A stretch of 64,000 nucleotides of DNA from Aequorivita xiaoshiensis (lineage in GTDB: Bacteria > Bacteroidota > Bacteroidia > Flavobacteriales > Flavobacteriaceae), in the NCBI RefSeq assembly GCF_022008395.1, contig NZ_JAIRBB010000003.1, forward strand, positions 62,001 through 126,000. The letters are read 5' to 3'. Shown in pieces: positions 33,469 to 42,306 of this stretch (the first letter of the stretch is position 1; the number at the start of each line of letters is the position of its first letter). Below the pieces are notes generated by a model that saw only the letters and a program-made list of their open reading frames with translations, did no database searches and had not been told where the DNA came from. Both the position numbers and the translations under genes were made by a program.

Positions 33469-34995
33469 ATGCCAATACTACAAGGAAAACTGGAAATAGC
33501 AGATTTTGAAAAAACGATCTTCAAAAATGAAGCTGTCCAACTTCACAAAGATATAATAGAAAGAGTTCAAGGTAGTTTTAATTTTCTGAAGGAATTTTCT
33601 GAAAATAAAATTATTTACGGCGTCAATACTGGCTTTGGTCCGATGGCGCAATACAAGATTAAGGACGAGGAACGAATTCAATTGCAATACAATCTTATCC
33701 GCAGCCACGCTTCTGGAACTGGAAATCCTATTTCTGCGCACCACGTACGCGCGGCAATGTTGGCTAGATTAAATACTTTAAGCCTAGGTAATAGTGGTGT
33801 TCATCCGTCTGTAATTAACTTGATGGGTGAATTACTTAACAAAAATATTATTCCGCTAATATACGAACACGGAGGTGTAGGGGCGAGTGGTGATTTGGTA
33901 CAATTGGCACACTTGGCATTGGTGCTAATTGGCGAAGGAGAAGTTTTTTATAAAGGCGAACGAAGAAATACAGCAGAAGTTTTCGAACTTGAAAACCTCC
34001 AACCTATAAAAGTTGAGTTGCGTGAAGGTCTAGCACTGATGAATGGAACTTCGGTTATGACGGGTATTGGTGTTGTAAATGTGCTTTATACTAGAACTAT
34101 TATGGATTGGATGATTAAAGCGTCTTCTGCCATCAATGAAATTGTAAAAGCTTACGACGATCATCTTTCTTTCGAGTTAAATCAAACAAAAAAACATAAC
34201 GGCCAACGTAAAGTTGCCGAGATGATGCGCACACATTTAAAGGATAGTGCGCTTACAAGAAAACGTGAACACCATCTTTATAACGGAACTAAAAAAGAAG
34301 ATGTTTTTATTGAAAAAGTACAAGAGTATTATTCTTTGCGATGTGTTCCGCAGATATTGGGTCCAGTTTTAGATACGCTTGATTCAGTTGAAAGTATTTT
34401 GATTGAAGAAGTAAACTCTGCAAACGACAATCCTATTGTAGATGTTGAAAATAGAAATGTATATCACGGCGGAAATTTCCACGGCGATTATATTTCATTA
34501 GAAATGGATAAACTGAAAATTGTTGTGGCTAAAATGACGATGCTTTCGGAACGTCAACTTAACTATTTATTGAATTCCAAACTTAATGATATTCTTCCTC
34601 CATTTGTTAATATGGGGAAATTGGGTTTAAACTTCGGAATGCAAGGAGTTCAGTTTACTGCAACTTCAACAACAGCAGAAAGTCAAATGCTTAGCAATCC
34701 GATGTATGTCCATAGCATTCCAAATAACAACGACAATCAAGATATTGTAAGTATGGGTACAAATGCTGCGCTTATCACTAAAAAAGTGATAGAAAATGCA
34801 TTTGAAGTGGTTGCAATAGAGCTAATTACCATTATTCAAGCTATCGAATATTTAGAGGTGCAGGATCAGGTGTCTTCTGAAACCAAAAAAATGTATCAGC
34901 AAATTCGTTCGATAGTACCTGTATTTAAAGAGGATGTGGTAATGTATCCTTATGTAAATAAGGTGAAAGAGTACTTGATGGATACTTCCAAATAA
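33469..34995 (+). CDS. Aromatic amino acid ammonia-lyase, probably tyrosine ammonia-lyase
   Basis: Removes ammonia from an aromatic amino acid; in this setting most likely L-tyrosine to 4-coumarate, the aryl starter of flexirubins. 508 residues. The self-forming MIO group comes from Ala139-Ser140-Gly141 in GGVGASGDLVQL. YGVNTGFGP near 50 supplies the catalytic tyrosine, and NSANDNPIVD, GGNFHGDYIS and FTATSTTAES are the family's substrate and MIO-binding stretches. The text closely follows, from memory, the tyrosine-specific enzyme of Flavobacterium johnsoniae. A histidine lyase is less likely because no hut genes are near. It starts the plus-strand pigment region but is cut off from the main operon by a WG-repeat gene. 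Confidence 0.9.
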   Translation: MPILQGKLEIADFEKTIFKNEAVQLHKDIIERVQGSFNFLKEFSENKIIYGVNTGFGPMAQYKIKDEERIQLQYNLIRSHASGTGNPISAHHVRAAMLARLNTLSLGNSGVHPSVINLMGELLNKNIIPLIYEHGGVGASGDLVQLAHLALVLIGEGEVFYKGERRNTAEVFELENLQPIKVELREGLALMNGTSVMTGIGVVNVLYTRTIMDWMIKASSAINEIVKAYDDHLSFELNQTKKHNGQRKVAEMMRTHLKDSALTRKREHHLYNGTKKEDVFIEKVQEYYSLRCVPQILGPVLDTLDSVESILIEEVNSANDNPIVDVENRNVYHGGNFHGDYISLEMDKLKIVVAKMTMLSERQLNYLLNSKLNDILPPFVNMGKLGLNFGMQGVQFTATSTTAESQMLSNPMYVHSIPNNNDNQDIVSMGTNAALITKKVIENAFEVVAIELITIIQAIEYLEVQDQVSSETKKMYQQIRSIVPVFKEDVVMYPYVNKVKEYLMDTSK

Positions 34996-35056
34996 AATTA
35001 TTCAGTCTCCTCAAAATTGTTTATTTTAACTTTAACTAACTTAAAATAATATTATT

Positions 35057-36190
35057 ATGAAATCAATAATTTTAATTCTGAGCTTATTTTTTATTGGTAT
35101 CAATACAGCAAATACACAGGAACTTGCTTTGGTGCGGGATGGTAAAAAATTCGGATATATAAATAAATCTGGTGAATTTGTAATTCAACCACAGTATGAT
35201 AAAGCGGGTAGCTTTTCGGGCAAGTATGCTGCAGTAATGGAAGATAAAAAATGGGGCGTTATTAACGCCTCAGGGGAATGGGTGATTCAACCTACTTACG
35301 ATCGTATAAAGCCTTTTAATTCTGGATACTTTTTAGTTGAAGAAGGTAAAGAATGGAAGTATATAAACACTAAAGGCGAAACTCTCAACACACCTGCCAC
35401 CGATAAGTATTACGATTTCGATCAGGGCGTGGCGATTATTAGAAGTGGTGATAAAGTAGGTTTGATAGACACCAATGGGAAAGCGATTGTTGAAACAAAA
35501 TACGATGAAATTAAAAGTTTTCACGATGGCTATGCAAAGTTCAAAGAAGGAGAAAAATGGGGGTTGATAAGTAAAAAAGGAAAGGTGTTTGTAGCTGCCG
35601 AGTACGATGAGATAGGAAATTATAGCAAAAACGGAATTTGGGCTAAAAAAGGCGATAGCTTTGGGGTGGTCAACAACGGAACTTTTACACCGATTAATGG
35701 CGTTGAAAAAATGTGGGATTTCACAAATGATTCCTCTTTAACTTATGCTCGAAGCGGAGGTAAAATGGGATTTGTAAACGCTAAGGGAGAATGGGTTATA
35801 CAGCCAACTTACGATAAAGTTCGTGCGTTTAATGCAGGTCTTGCTCCCGTTAATATAGGTAAGGAATGGGGATACATTAATGAAAAAGGTGAAAAAGTAA
35901 TAGATATAAAATACAGAGACGCCGAAATATTTTCAGACGATGGTTTAGCACCCGTGAAAGAGAAAAAACTTTGGGGCTTTATAGACAAAACAGGAAATCT
36001 AGTAATTCCTATGGAATATGATATCTCAATGGGAATGTTTGGCTTTTTACAAAAAGGTGCTGAAAAAGGTTTTCAAAACGGACTTGCTCGTGTAAAGTAT
36101 AAGAAAAACTGGGGGTTTATAAATAAGAACGGCCAAGTAGTTGGCAAATGGTTTCAAAACGCAGAAAACTTTGTAGATGTTTCTAAATAG
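35057..36190 (+). CDS. Secreted WG-repeat protein
   Basis: 377 residues with a signal peptide (about 1-20, ending ANTQE). It contains eight or nine WG repeats of about 23-30 residues, each with the pattern KxWGxINxxGEWVIQPxYDxxxxF (for example KKWGVINASGEWVIQPTYD near 65 and KEWGYINEKGEKVI near 270). Repeats in the middle are degenerate, and TPINGVEKMWDF near 210 interrupts the array. WG-repeat proteins are abundant in Bacteroidota and have no fixed function; they probably form a beta-sheet scaffold in the periplasm or at the surface. It stands between the ammonia-lyase and the rest of the pigment genes, which is unexpected. Confidence 0.9.
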   Translation: MKSIILILSLFFIGINTANTQELALVRDGKKFGYINKSGEFVIQPQYDKAGSFSGKYAAVMEDKKWGVINASGEWVIQPTYDRIKPFNSGYFLVEEGKEWKYINTKGETLNTPATDKYYDFDQGVAIIRSGDKVGLIDTNGKAIVETKYDEIKSFHDGYAKFKEGEKWGLISKKGKVFVAAEYDEIGNYSKNGIWAKKGDSFGVVNNGTFTPINGVEKMWDFTNDSSLTYARSGGKMGFVNAKGEWVIQPTYDKVRAFNAGLAPVNIGKEWGYINEKGEKVIDIKYRDAEIFSDDGLAPVKEKKLWGFIDKTGNLVIPMEYDISMGMFGFLQKGAEKGFQNGLARVKYKKNWGFINKNGQVVGKWFQNAENFVDVSK

Positions 36191-36251
36191 AACCTCTGCT
36201 AAGAATAATTGAAAATAAAAGTCTAAGTTTTAATATTGTAAAATGTATCAC

Positions 36252-36490
36252 CTATTTTTTCAAGAAATAGTTGGGGATGATTACAAGGAATAAACAATGT
36301 TTTTATTACCTAATTATTAATTGTAATCTTTTAGTAAAAGACTTAGATTTAAATAAATTAAAAGGTTCCTTTCTATTGTTTTAAGGAATATGTGGGGCCG
36401 ATTACATAGCATAATTTAAATGTTTTTACTAGCTAATTATTAGTTGTAATCTTTTAGTAAAAGACTTAGATTGAAATAAATTACAAAAAG
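36252..36490 (+). repeat. Tandem repeat, two ~121-bp units
   Basis: Two diverged direct copies begin at 36252 (CTATTTTTTCAAG) and 36373 (CTATTGTTTTAAG), giving a 121-base period. Each ends with the same stretch, TTGTAATCTTTTAGTAAAAG followed by ACTTAGATT and AAATAAATTA, which is almost unchanged between copies, while the front parts have drifted. No coding frame runs through it. The intergenic gap 36191-36556 contains only these repeats and the REP-like element after them. Confidence 0.85.
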
Positions 36491-36492
36491 TT

Positions 36493-36541
36493 TCTCCCCT
36501 TTTTTTTTAAGGGGAGGTGCCGAAGGCGGAGGGGTCACTCC
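36493..36541 (+). repeat. REP-like palindromic element
   Basis: TCTCCCCTT, a T run, then AAGGGGAGG forms a stem (36493-36517), followed by GTGCCGAAGGCGGAGGGGTCA with a small GCC/GGC stem. Short G-rich palindromes of this wording are spread through many Bacteroidota genomes, as far as I recall. The G+C content is clearly above that of the flanks. It lies directly upstream of the ketoreductase gene and may also act on its transcription. Confidence 0.5.
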
Positions 36542-36556
36542 GTGTTATAAATTTAT

Positions 36557-37309
36557 ATGAAAGAGAAAAAAAACAAACCGAAATACGCATTAATAACTGG
36601 AGGGTCACGTGGTATAGGTCGTGCCATTTGCATACAATTAGCAAAAGATTTAGACTATGGCCTTTTAATAAACTATAACGGGAACAAAGAAGCAGCTCAA
36701 CAAACCCTGAACGAAGTTGAAGACCTAGGAGGAAAAGGTGAAATTATGCAGTTCGACGTAACCGATGCCGAAGCGGTAAATAAAGCACTTGATACATGGC
36801 ATTCAAAAAACAAAGATGCTGTTGTTGAGGTAATTGTAAACAATGCAGGTATTACTAAAGACGGCTTGTTTATGTGGATGAACCAAGACGATTGGAATAG
36901 TGTAATTAATACTAGTTTAAATGGTTTTTACAATGTTACTAATGCTCTTATTCAGAAACTGTTGGTTAATAAATATGGGAGAGTAATAAATATGGTTTCA
37001 GTTTCTGGACTAAAGGGGACACCGGGCCAAGTAAATTATTCTGCTGCAAAAGGGGCGGTTATTGGTGCAACAAAAGCCCTAGCACAAGAAGTTGCTAAAC
37101 GCAATATTACTGTAAATGCTGTAGCACCAGGATTTATAAATAGTGATATGACTGCTGAGCTTGACCAGAAAGAACTTAAAAAAATGGTTCCAGCCAATCG
37201 TTTTGGTGAAGCAGAAGAAGTAGCACATTTAGTAAGTTTTTTAGCATCCAATAAAGCTTCATATATTACCGGGGAAGTTATTAATATTAATGGAGGTATT
37301 TATTCCTAA
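36557..37309 (+). CDS. 3-oxoacyl-ACP reductase (FabG/ApeQ-like)
   Basis: Short-chain dehydrogenase that reduces the 3-keto group in each polyene extension cycle with NADPH. 250 residues. The nucleotide-binding motif is TGGSRGIGRAI near 15, then NNAGITKDG near 95, catalytic Ser in SVSGLKG near 150, and YSAAKGA near 163 (YxxxK). The C-terminal GEVINING closes the family pattern. It opens the main plus-strand operon and is followed 12 bases later by a ketosynthase gene. Compared with housekeeping FabG, its position alone points to a pigment role. Confidence 0.92.
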   Translation: MKEKKNKPKYALITGGSRGIGRAICIQLAKDLDYGLLINYNGNKEAAQQTLNEVEDLGGKGEIMQFDVTDAEAVNKALDTWHSKNKDAVVEVIVNNAGITKDGLFMWMNQDDWNSVINTSLNGFYNVTNALIQKLLVNKYGRVINMVSVSGLKGTPGQVNYSAAKGAVIGATKALAQEVAKRNITVNAVAPGFINSDMTAELDQKELKKMVPANRFGEAEEVAHLVSFLASNKASYITGEVININGGIYS

Positions 37310-37321
37310 ATTGAACGAAAA

Positions 37322-38542
37322 GTGAGAAGAGTAGTTATAACCGGTATGGGTATTTATTCCTGTATAGGGAAGAACCTAGAAGAAGTAAAAGAGTCGTTAT
37401 TCAACGGAAAATCTGGCATTATCTGCGATGGAAAGCGCAAAGATTTTGGTTACCGTTCTTGTTTGACAGGATGGGTAGAAGAGCCAGATTTAAAAAAACA
37501 ACTTTCTCGTCGCGAACGTGTTAGTTTGGGTGAAGAAGGAGCGTATGCGTACGCTGCTACTTTGGAAGCCCTAAAGAATGCAAAAATAGACGAGCAATTT
37601 CTAGAAAAAAATGAAGTAGGAATTCTCTACGGAAATGATAGTACTGCAAAATCAGTAATTGAATCGGTAGATAAAATTCGAGAAAAGAAAGATACTACTC
37701 TTGTAGGTTCAGGTGCTATTTTTAAAGCAATGAACTCATCCGTAACTATGAATCTCGCTACTATTTTTAAGTTGAGAGGGATTAATTTTACAATTAGTGC
37801 AGCTTGTGCAAGTGGGTCGCATTCTGTTGGGATGGCATATTTTTTAATTAAAAACGGATTACAAGACTGCATAATTTCAGGAGGAGCTCAAGAAATAAAC
37901 GAATTTGCTATGGGTAGTTTTGATGGCTTAGGAGTTTTTTCTACTCAATTAGATCCAACTAAAGCTAGTCGTCCTTTCGACAAAGACCGCGATGGCTTGG
38001 TACCTAGTGGTGGAGCTGCTTCTTTAGTAATAGAAAGTTACGAAAGTGCTGTAAAGCGTGGCGCACCAATTTTAGGTGAAATTATTGGGTACGGATTTTC
38101 ATCTAATGGAGATCATATTTCTACTCCTAACGTCGATGGCCCTTCGCGAGCAATGAAAATGGCCTTACTGCAGGCAAATATTAAAGCATCAGAAGTAGAT
38201 TATGTAAATGCACATGCCACATCAACCCCTGTAGGAGACGCCAATGAAGCCCTTGCAATCACCGATGTTTTTGGCGAAAATGGCCCTTGCGTTAGTTCTA
38301 CAAAATCAATGACTGGGCACGAATGTTGGATGGCGGGAGCTAGCGAAATAATATATTCTATGCTAATGATGGAGCATTCTTTTGTTGCACCGAACATCAA
38401 TTTAGAAAGCGTAGACGAGGCTGCTTCAAAATTAAACCTTGTTAACAAAACGTTAAACAAAAAAATTGATGTATTTTTGTCGAATTCATTTGGCTTTGGT
38501 GGTACCAATTCCGCATTAATTATTAAAAAATGCAAACTTTAG
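37322..38542 (+). CDS. Beta-ketoacyl-ACP synthase (KAS I/II type), active
   Basis: Condenses malonyl-ACP with the growing acyl chain. 406 residues, GTG start. The catalytic triad is present: Cys in SAACASGSHS near 162, His in NAHATSTPVGD near 298, and His in KSMTGHECWMAGA near 333. The C-terminal NSFGFGGTNSALI is standard. The first motif reads HATSTP rather than HGTGTP, a feature shared with FabB-like enzymes. It lies 12 bases after the ketoreductase gene and overlaps the ACP gene by 13 bases, so the three are one translational unit. Confidence 0.92.
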   Translation: MRRVVITGMGIYSCIGKNLEEVKESLFNGKSGIICDGKRKDFGYRSCLTGWVEEPDLKKQLSRRERVSLGEEGAYAYAATLEALKNAKIDEQFLEKNEVGILYGNDSTAKSVIESVDKIREKKDTTLVGSGAIFKAMNSSVTMNLATIFKLRGINFTISAACASGSHSVGMAYFLIKNGLQDCIISGGAQEINEFAMGSFDGLGVFSTQLDPTKASRPFDKDRDGLVPSGGAASLVIESYESAVKRGAPILGEIIGYGFSSNGDHISTPNVDGPSRAMKMALLQANIKASEVDYVNAHATSTPVGDANEALAITDVFGENGPCVSSTKSMTGHECWMAGASEIIYSMLMMEHSFVAPNINLESVDEAASKLNLVNKTLNKKIDVFLSNSFGFGGTNSALIIKKCKL

Positions 38543-38787
38543 AAATGAACAAAGAAGTTATAGTAGAAAAGATCAACTACTTTTTGGTAGATGAATTTGA
38601 GGTGGATAAAGATGATATAGAACCAAATGCAAACCTAAAGGAAACGCTTGAGTTGGATAGCTTAGATTTCGTGGATTTGGTGGTTGCTATTGAAGCTAAC
38701 TTTGGAGTTAAATTAACTGGTGAAGATTTTCAAAACATTCTAACTCTTCAAGATTTTTACGATTTAATCGAAACAAAAATCGGATAA
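38530..38787 (+). CDS. Acyl carrier protein (first of two in the cluster)
   Basis: 85 residues, acidic, helical. The phosphopantetheine attachment serine is in LELDSLDFVDLV near residue 44. It carries intermediates during polyene extension. Two starts are possible, ATG 38530 inside the ketosynthase gene (MQTLEMNKEV) or ATG 38545 (MNKEVIVEK). The second fits the usual ACP N-terminus better, but the overlap start gives tight coupling. The second ACP is at 49708. Confidence 0.93.
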   Translation: MQTLEMNKEVIVEKINYFLVDEFEVDKDDIEPNANLKETLELDSLDFVDLVVAIEANFGVKLTGEDFQNILTLQDFYDLIETKIG

Positions 38788-38803
38788 AACACCCTATCTT
38801 AAT

Positions 38804-39685
38804 ATGGCGGGCGAGTGGGAAGGTAAAAGCAAAGGCACCGTTTTAGGGTATAAAATATTCATTTTTTTTATAAGAAAACTTGGTGTTGAAGCAGCTTATG
38901 GTTTGCTGTATTTTGTTGCGCTTTATTATGTTTTCTTCGCAGGAAAAAGCACTCAATCTATATATTACTATTTTCGAAGAAGGCTTGAGTATTCCAGCTT
39001 CAAAAGCTTGGTAAGCATTTATAAAAGTTATTACGTTTTCGGAAAAACTATAATCGATAAAGCCGCAATCTCTTCAGGCTTAAAAAATAAATTCACTCAT
39101 GAATGTGATGGTGTCGAAAATATAACCGACTTGCTTGACAAGCAACAAGGAGGAATACTTATTAGTGCTCACGTTGGGAATTTTGAAATTGCTGAATTCT
39201 TTTTTGAAGAAATTGATACTAGATCTCAAATTAGTCTTGTAACTACAGATGCCGAACATCGAAATATCAAGGAGTATATGGAGAAAGTTACTGTGCGTTC
39301 TAAGATTAAATTTATTTTGGTGAAGGATGATATGTCACATATATTTGAAATTAATAACGCATTGAGTAATGGAGAATTAGTTTGCTTCACTGGTGACAGA
39401 TATATGAAAGATCAAAAGGTGTTGTCCGAACCGTTGTTGGGGAAAGAAGCTAATTTTCCAGCAGGACCATTTCTTTTAGCTAGCAGACTAAAAGTGCCGG
39501 TTTTGTTTGTTTATGTTATGAAAGAAACAAACAAGCATTACCATTTATACGCTCGAAAAGCGGAAGTGAAAAGCCGAGATGCACAAGGGCTATTAAAAAA
39601 ATATACAGAAAGTGTAGAGTGGATGTTGGGTATGTATCCTTTGCAGTGGTTTAATTATTTTGATTTTTGGGAAACAGATGACTAG
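38804..39685 (+). CDS. LpxL/HtrB-like lysophospholipid acyltransferase
   Basis: 293 residues. An N-terminal hydrophobic segment (about 20-50) anchors it to the inner membrane. The acyltransferase core has SAHVGNFEIAEFF near 120 (HxxxxE form of the HX4D/E motif) and TGDRYM near 198 followed by LGKEANFPAGPFLLA, as in lipid A secondary acyltransferases. In aryl-polyene and flexirubin loci this kind of enzyme is thought to transfer the finished polyene from ACP to a lipid or resorcinol acceptor. It follows the ACP gene by 16 bases. Confidence 0.87.
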   Translation: MAGEWEGKSKGTVLGYKIFIFFIRKLGVEAAYGLLYFVALYYVFFAGKSTQSIYYYFRRRLEYSSFKSLVSIYKSYYVFGKTIIDKAAISSGLKNKFTHECDGVENITDLLDKQQGGILISAHVGNFEIAEFFFEEIDTRSQISLVTTDAEHRNIKEYMEKVTVRSKIKFILVKDDMSHIFEINNALSNGELVCFTGDRYMKDQKVLSEPLLGKEANFPAGPFLLASRLKVPVLFVYVMKETNKHYHLYARKAEVKSRDAQGLLKKYTESVEWMLGMYPLQWFNYFDFWETDD

Positions 39686-39817
39686 TTTTTATTTTTCTTG
39701 GCAACTTACTAAAAGACTTGCACGACCTTTTATAGTAAGAAAAGTTTTTTTGTACAGTCATTATCCCTTCGTATCCTTCAAAGTATCCAAGGCCTTGTAG
39801 GTGTAAATAGACAGCTT

Positions 39818-40735
39818 ATGAAAGAAGTATTAATAGTGTATTACTCCCAAACTGGACAGTTAACTAATATCTTAAATAATATTGCAACAAAGCTTTCTGG
39901 TGAAGAAGTAAATATTTCTTATCACGAAATAGTTCCGAAGAAAAAATTTCCCTTCCCTTGGACTCAAGAAGAATTTTATGGTGCTTTTCCTGAAACTTTT
40001 CTTCAAATTCCAACACCTTTAGAGGCAGTACCGCCTAATGTGCTTCAAAAGAAATACGACTTAGTAATATTAGGATATACCACTTGGTATTTAACACCGT
40101 CAATTCCTATAAATTCATTTTTAAAATCGGAAGAAGCTAAAGTATTGCTTAACGACACTCCTGTAGTTACAGTTTCCGCAAGTAGAAATATGTGGATTAT
40201 GGCTCAGGAAAAAGTTAAGATGTTATTACAAGCAAATAGGGCTAAACTAGTTGGGAACATAGCTTTGGTAGATAAAAACCTAAATCACATAAGTGTAATA
40301 ACAATCGTACATTGGTTAATGGGCGGTAAAAAAACAAGAATGTTTGGTATCTTCCCGAAGCCAGGAGTTTCTGATAGTGATATTCAAGCTTCATCACGAT
40401 TTGGAGGCCCAATTAAAGCAGCTTTGTTAAAAAATGACTATTTAGATTTACAAAATAATCTATTGAGTATAGGATCGGTAAAGGTTGAAGCATCATTAAT
40501 TGCTACAGACATTAGAGGAAACATGGTTTTTAAAAAATGGGCTAATCTATTAATTAAGAAAGAAGGCGAAGAAAGAAAGAAATGGCTCGTTTATTTTAAA
40601 TATTATTTGTTATTTGCAATATGGCTTATAGCTCCAATAGTATTTATTGTATTTTTACTTACCTATCTCCCTATGTACCGTAAAATACAAAAAGATATAG
40701 CTTATTATTCATCAATTGAATTAAAGAAGGATTAA
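39818..40735 (+). CDS. darA: Dialkylresorcinol condensing enzyme DarA
   Basis: Joins two beta-keto acyl intermediates and, with later aromatisation, gives the 2,5-dialkylresorcinol of flexirubins. 305 residues. The N-terminus has a flavodoxin-like start (VLIVYYSQTGQLTNIL) and the middle GYTTWYLTPSIPINSFL near 90, and the C-terminal third carries one or two membrane helices (about 263-285). The whole layout fits the DarA family as I know it. Its stop overlaps the darB start by one base, and the darA-darB pair is diagnostic of dialkylresorcinol loci. A 132-base gap before it may hold a promoter, though none is clear. Confidence 0.9.
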   Translation: MKEVLIVYYSQTGQLTNILNNIATKLSGEEVNISYHEIVPKKKFPFPWTQEEFYGAFPETFLQIPTPLEAVPPNVLQKKYDLVILGYTTWYLTPSIPINSFLKSEEAKVLLNDTPVVTVSASRNMWIMAQEKVKMLLQANRAKLVGNIALVDKNLNHISVITIVHWLMGGKKTRMFGIFPKPGVSDSDIQASSRFGGPIKAALLKNDYLDLQNNLLSIGSVKVEASLIATDIRGNMVFKKWANLLIKKEGEERKKWLVYFKYYLLFAIWLIAPIVFIVFLLTYLPMYRKIQKDIAYYSSIELKKD

Positions 40736-41868
40736 TGAAGAACGTTTACATTACTAGAATTGCAAAGTTTTTACCTAACGACCCCGTTGAAAACGAGGAA
40801 ATGGAGGAGAAACTTGGTTTTATTAACGGCAAGACCTCAAAAGCACGCCGAATTATTCTTAGAAACAACCAAATTAAAACCCGTTATTACGCCATCGATA
40901 AAGATGGAAATGTAACTCATAACAATGCACAGTTAGTAGCAGAAGCCGTCGAGGCTTTATGCGACGATACTTTTAGCAAAAACGATATCGAACTCCTATC
41001 CTGCGGTACTTCAAGTCCAGATCAAATTCTGCCTGGCCATGCAGCTATGGTACACGGATTTTTAAAGAATGGAAACCTTGAGGTAAACTCTCCTTCGGGT
41101 GCTTGTTGCGCGGGAATGAATGCCTTAAAGTATGGCTATATGGCCGTGAAGTCTGATCAAGTAAAAAATGCAGTTTGTACAGGTTCCGAGAGAACTTCTT
41201 CTTGGATGAAATCTGATATTTTTGAAGATGAAGTGGCGCATTTAGAATCAATAGAAGAGCAACCTATTCTAGCTTTCAACAAAGAATTTTTGCGTTGGAT
41301 GCTTTCTGACGGTGCTGGAGCTGTGCTTTTAGAAAGTGAACCAAATGGAAAAACACCTTTAAAAATTGAATGGATGGAGGGCTATAGCTATGCCTTCGAG
41401 CTTGAAACATGTATGTATGCTGGTGGGGATAAGTTAGAAAACGGACATCTAAAGCCGTGGAGTGAATATCCTGCAGACGAATGGGGTAAAAGGTCACTTT
41501 TTGCTATGAAGCAAGATGTAAAATTACTTGGTGAAAATATCCTACAAAAGGGTGTGGCAAGCATGAAGTTGGCTATGGAAAAGCACAATATTACAGAAGA
41601 TGATATCGACTATTACCTACCGCATATTTCTTCATATTATTTTAAAGAAAACTTGTATAAAGAAATTGAAAATCAAGGGCTCCATATGCCTTGGGAAAAA
41701 TGGTTTTTAAATCTACAAAAGGTAGGGAATGTAGGTGCGGGTTCAATATATCTTATGTTGGAGGAATTAATTAATTCTGGAAAACTTAAAAAAGGAGATA
41801 GAATATTTCTTCAGGTTCCTGAAAGTGCGCGTTTTGCCTATTCTTACGCATACCTAACTGTAGTATAA
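40735..41868 (+). CDS. darB: DarB, KAS III-like ketosynthase of dialkylresorcinol synthesis
   Basis: 377 residues. Thiolase-fold synthase of the KAS III branch with a complete Cys-His-Asn triad: Cys in SGACCAGMNAL near 123, His in YLPHISSYYF near 296, Asn in KVGNVGAGSIY near 330. It makes a beta-ketoacyl unit that DarA condenses with a second acyl chain. It is coupled to darA (1-base overlap) and followed directly by a dehydratase-like gene with no gap. One can expect medium-chain acyl-ACP or CoA substrates, but chain preference cannot be read from sequence. Confidence 0.9.
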   Translation: MKNVYITRIAKFLPNDPVENEEMEEKLGFINGKTSKARRIILRNNQIKTRYYAIDKDGNVTHNNAQLVAEAVEALCDDTFSKNDIELLSCGTSSPDQILPGHAAMVHGFLKNGNLEVNSPSGACCAGMNALKYGYMAVKSDQVKNAVCTGSERTSSWMKSDIFEDEVAHLESIEEQPILAFNKEFLRWMLSDGAGAVLLESEPNGKTPLKIEWMEGYSYAFELETCMYAGGDKLENGHLKPWSEYPADEWGKRSLFAMKQDVKLLGENILQKGVASMKLAMEKHNITEDDIDYYLPHISSYYFKENLYKEIENQGLHMPWEKWFLNLQKVGNVGAGSIYLMLEELINSGKLKKGDRIFLQVPESARFAYSYAYLTVV

Positions 41869-42306
41869 ATGATTAATTTCACGGAAGAAATAACGGATAA
41901 AAATTTCATTGGAAAATTGATTCCACAGAAAGCGCCGTTTGTAATGGTAGACAAACTACTTCACTTTGAAGAAAATAAAGTGGTAGCTGGCTTTTCCATT
42001 TCCGAAGAAAATATTTTCACTCAAAATAAAAAGTTTACGGCGCCAGGTTTAATAGAGCATATGGCTCAATCGGTAGCGCTTTATACGGGTTATCAATATC
42101 ATTTAAAAGATGAAGAAGCGCCAATAGGTTATATTGGAGCCATAAAAAAAGCTGAGATTTTTAAACTTCCAGAAGTGGGAGCAGAATTGAAAACAACTGT
42201 TAAAATTCTCCACGATATTATGGGAGTTACACTTGTTAATGTTGAAACTGAATGCGATGGAAAAGTAATTGCATCCAGTGAGATGAAAACTGTACTAGCT
42301 AACTAA
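41869..42306 (+). CDS. Hotdog-fold 3-hydroxyacyl-ACP dehydratase-like subunit (Gln in place of catalytic His)
   Basis: 145 residues of the FabZ type. The catalytic helix GLIEHMAQSVALYTGY near 62-77 keeps the glutamate. However the N-terminal LPHRYPFLLVD motif of FabZ reads LIPQKAPFVMVD here (near 20), so the catalytic histidine is Gln. The next gene encodes a similar protein that keeps both residues, overlapping by one base. Dehydratases of aryl-polyene loci are known to work as heterodimers (ApeI/ApeP), and this pair fits that model: one partner with a partial site. Confidence 0.87.
   Translation: MINFTEEITDKNFIGKLIPQKAPFVMVDKLLHFEENKVVAGFSISEENIFTQNKKFTAPGLIEHMAQSVALYTGYQYHLKDEEAPIGYIGAIKKAEIFKLPEVGAELKTTVKILHDIMGVTLVNVETECDGKVIASSEMKTVLAN

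Noticed and set aside
33469-34995. Histidine ammonia-lyase (hutH) for histidine breakdown
   Set aside because: No hutU, hutI or hutG is nearby, and the gene stands at the head of a pigment locus with text close to tyrosine-specific enzymes as remembered.
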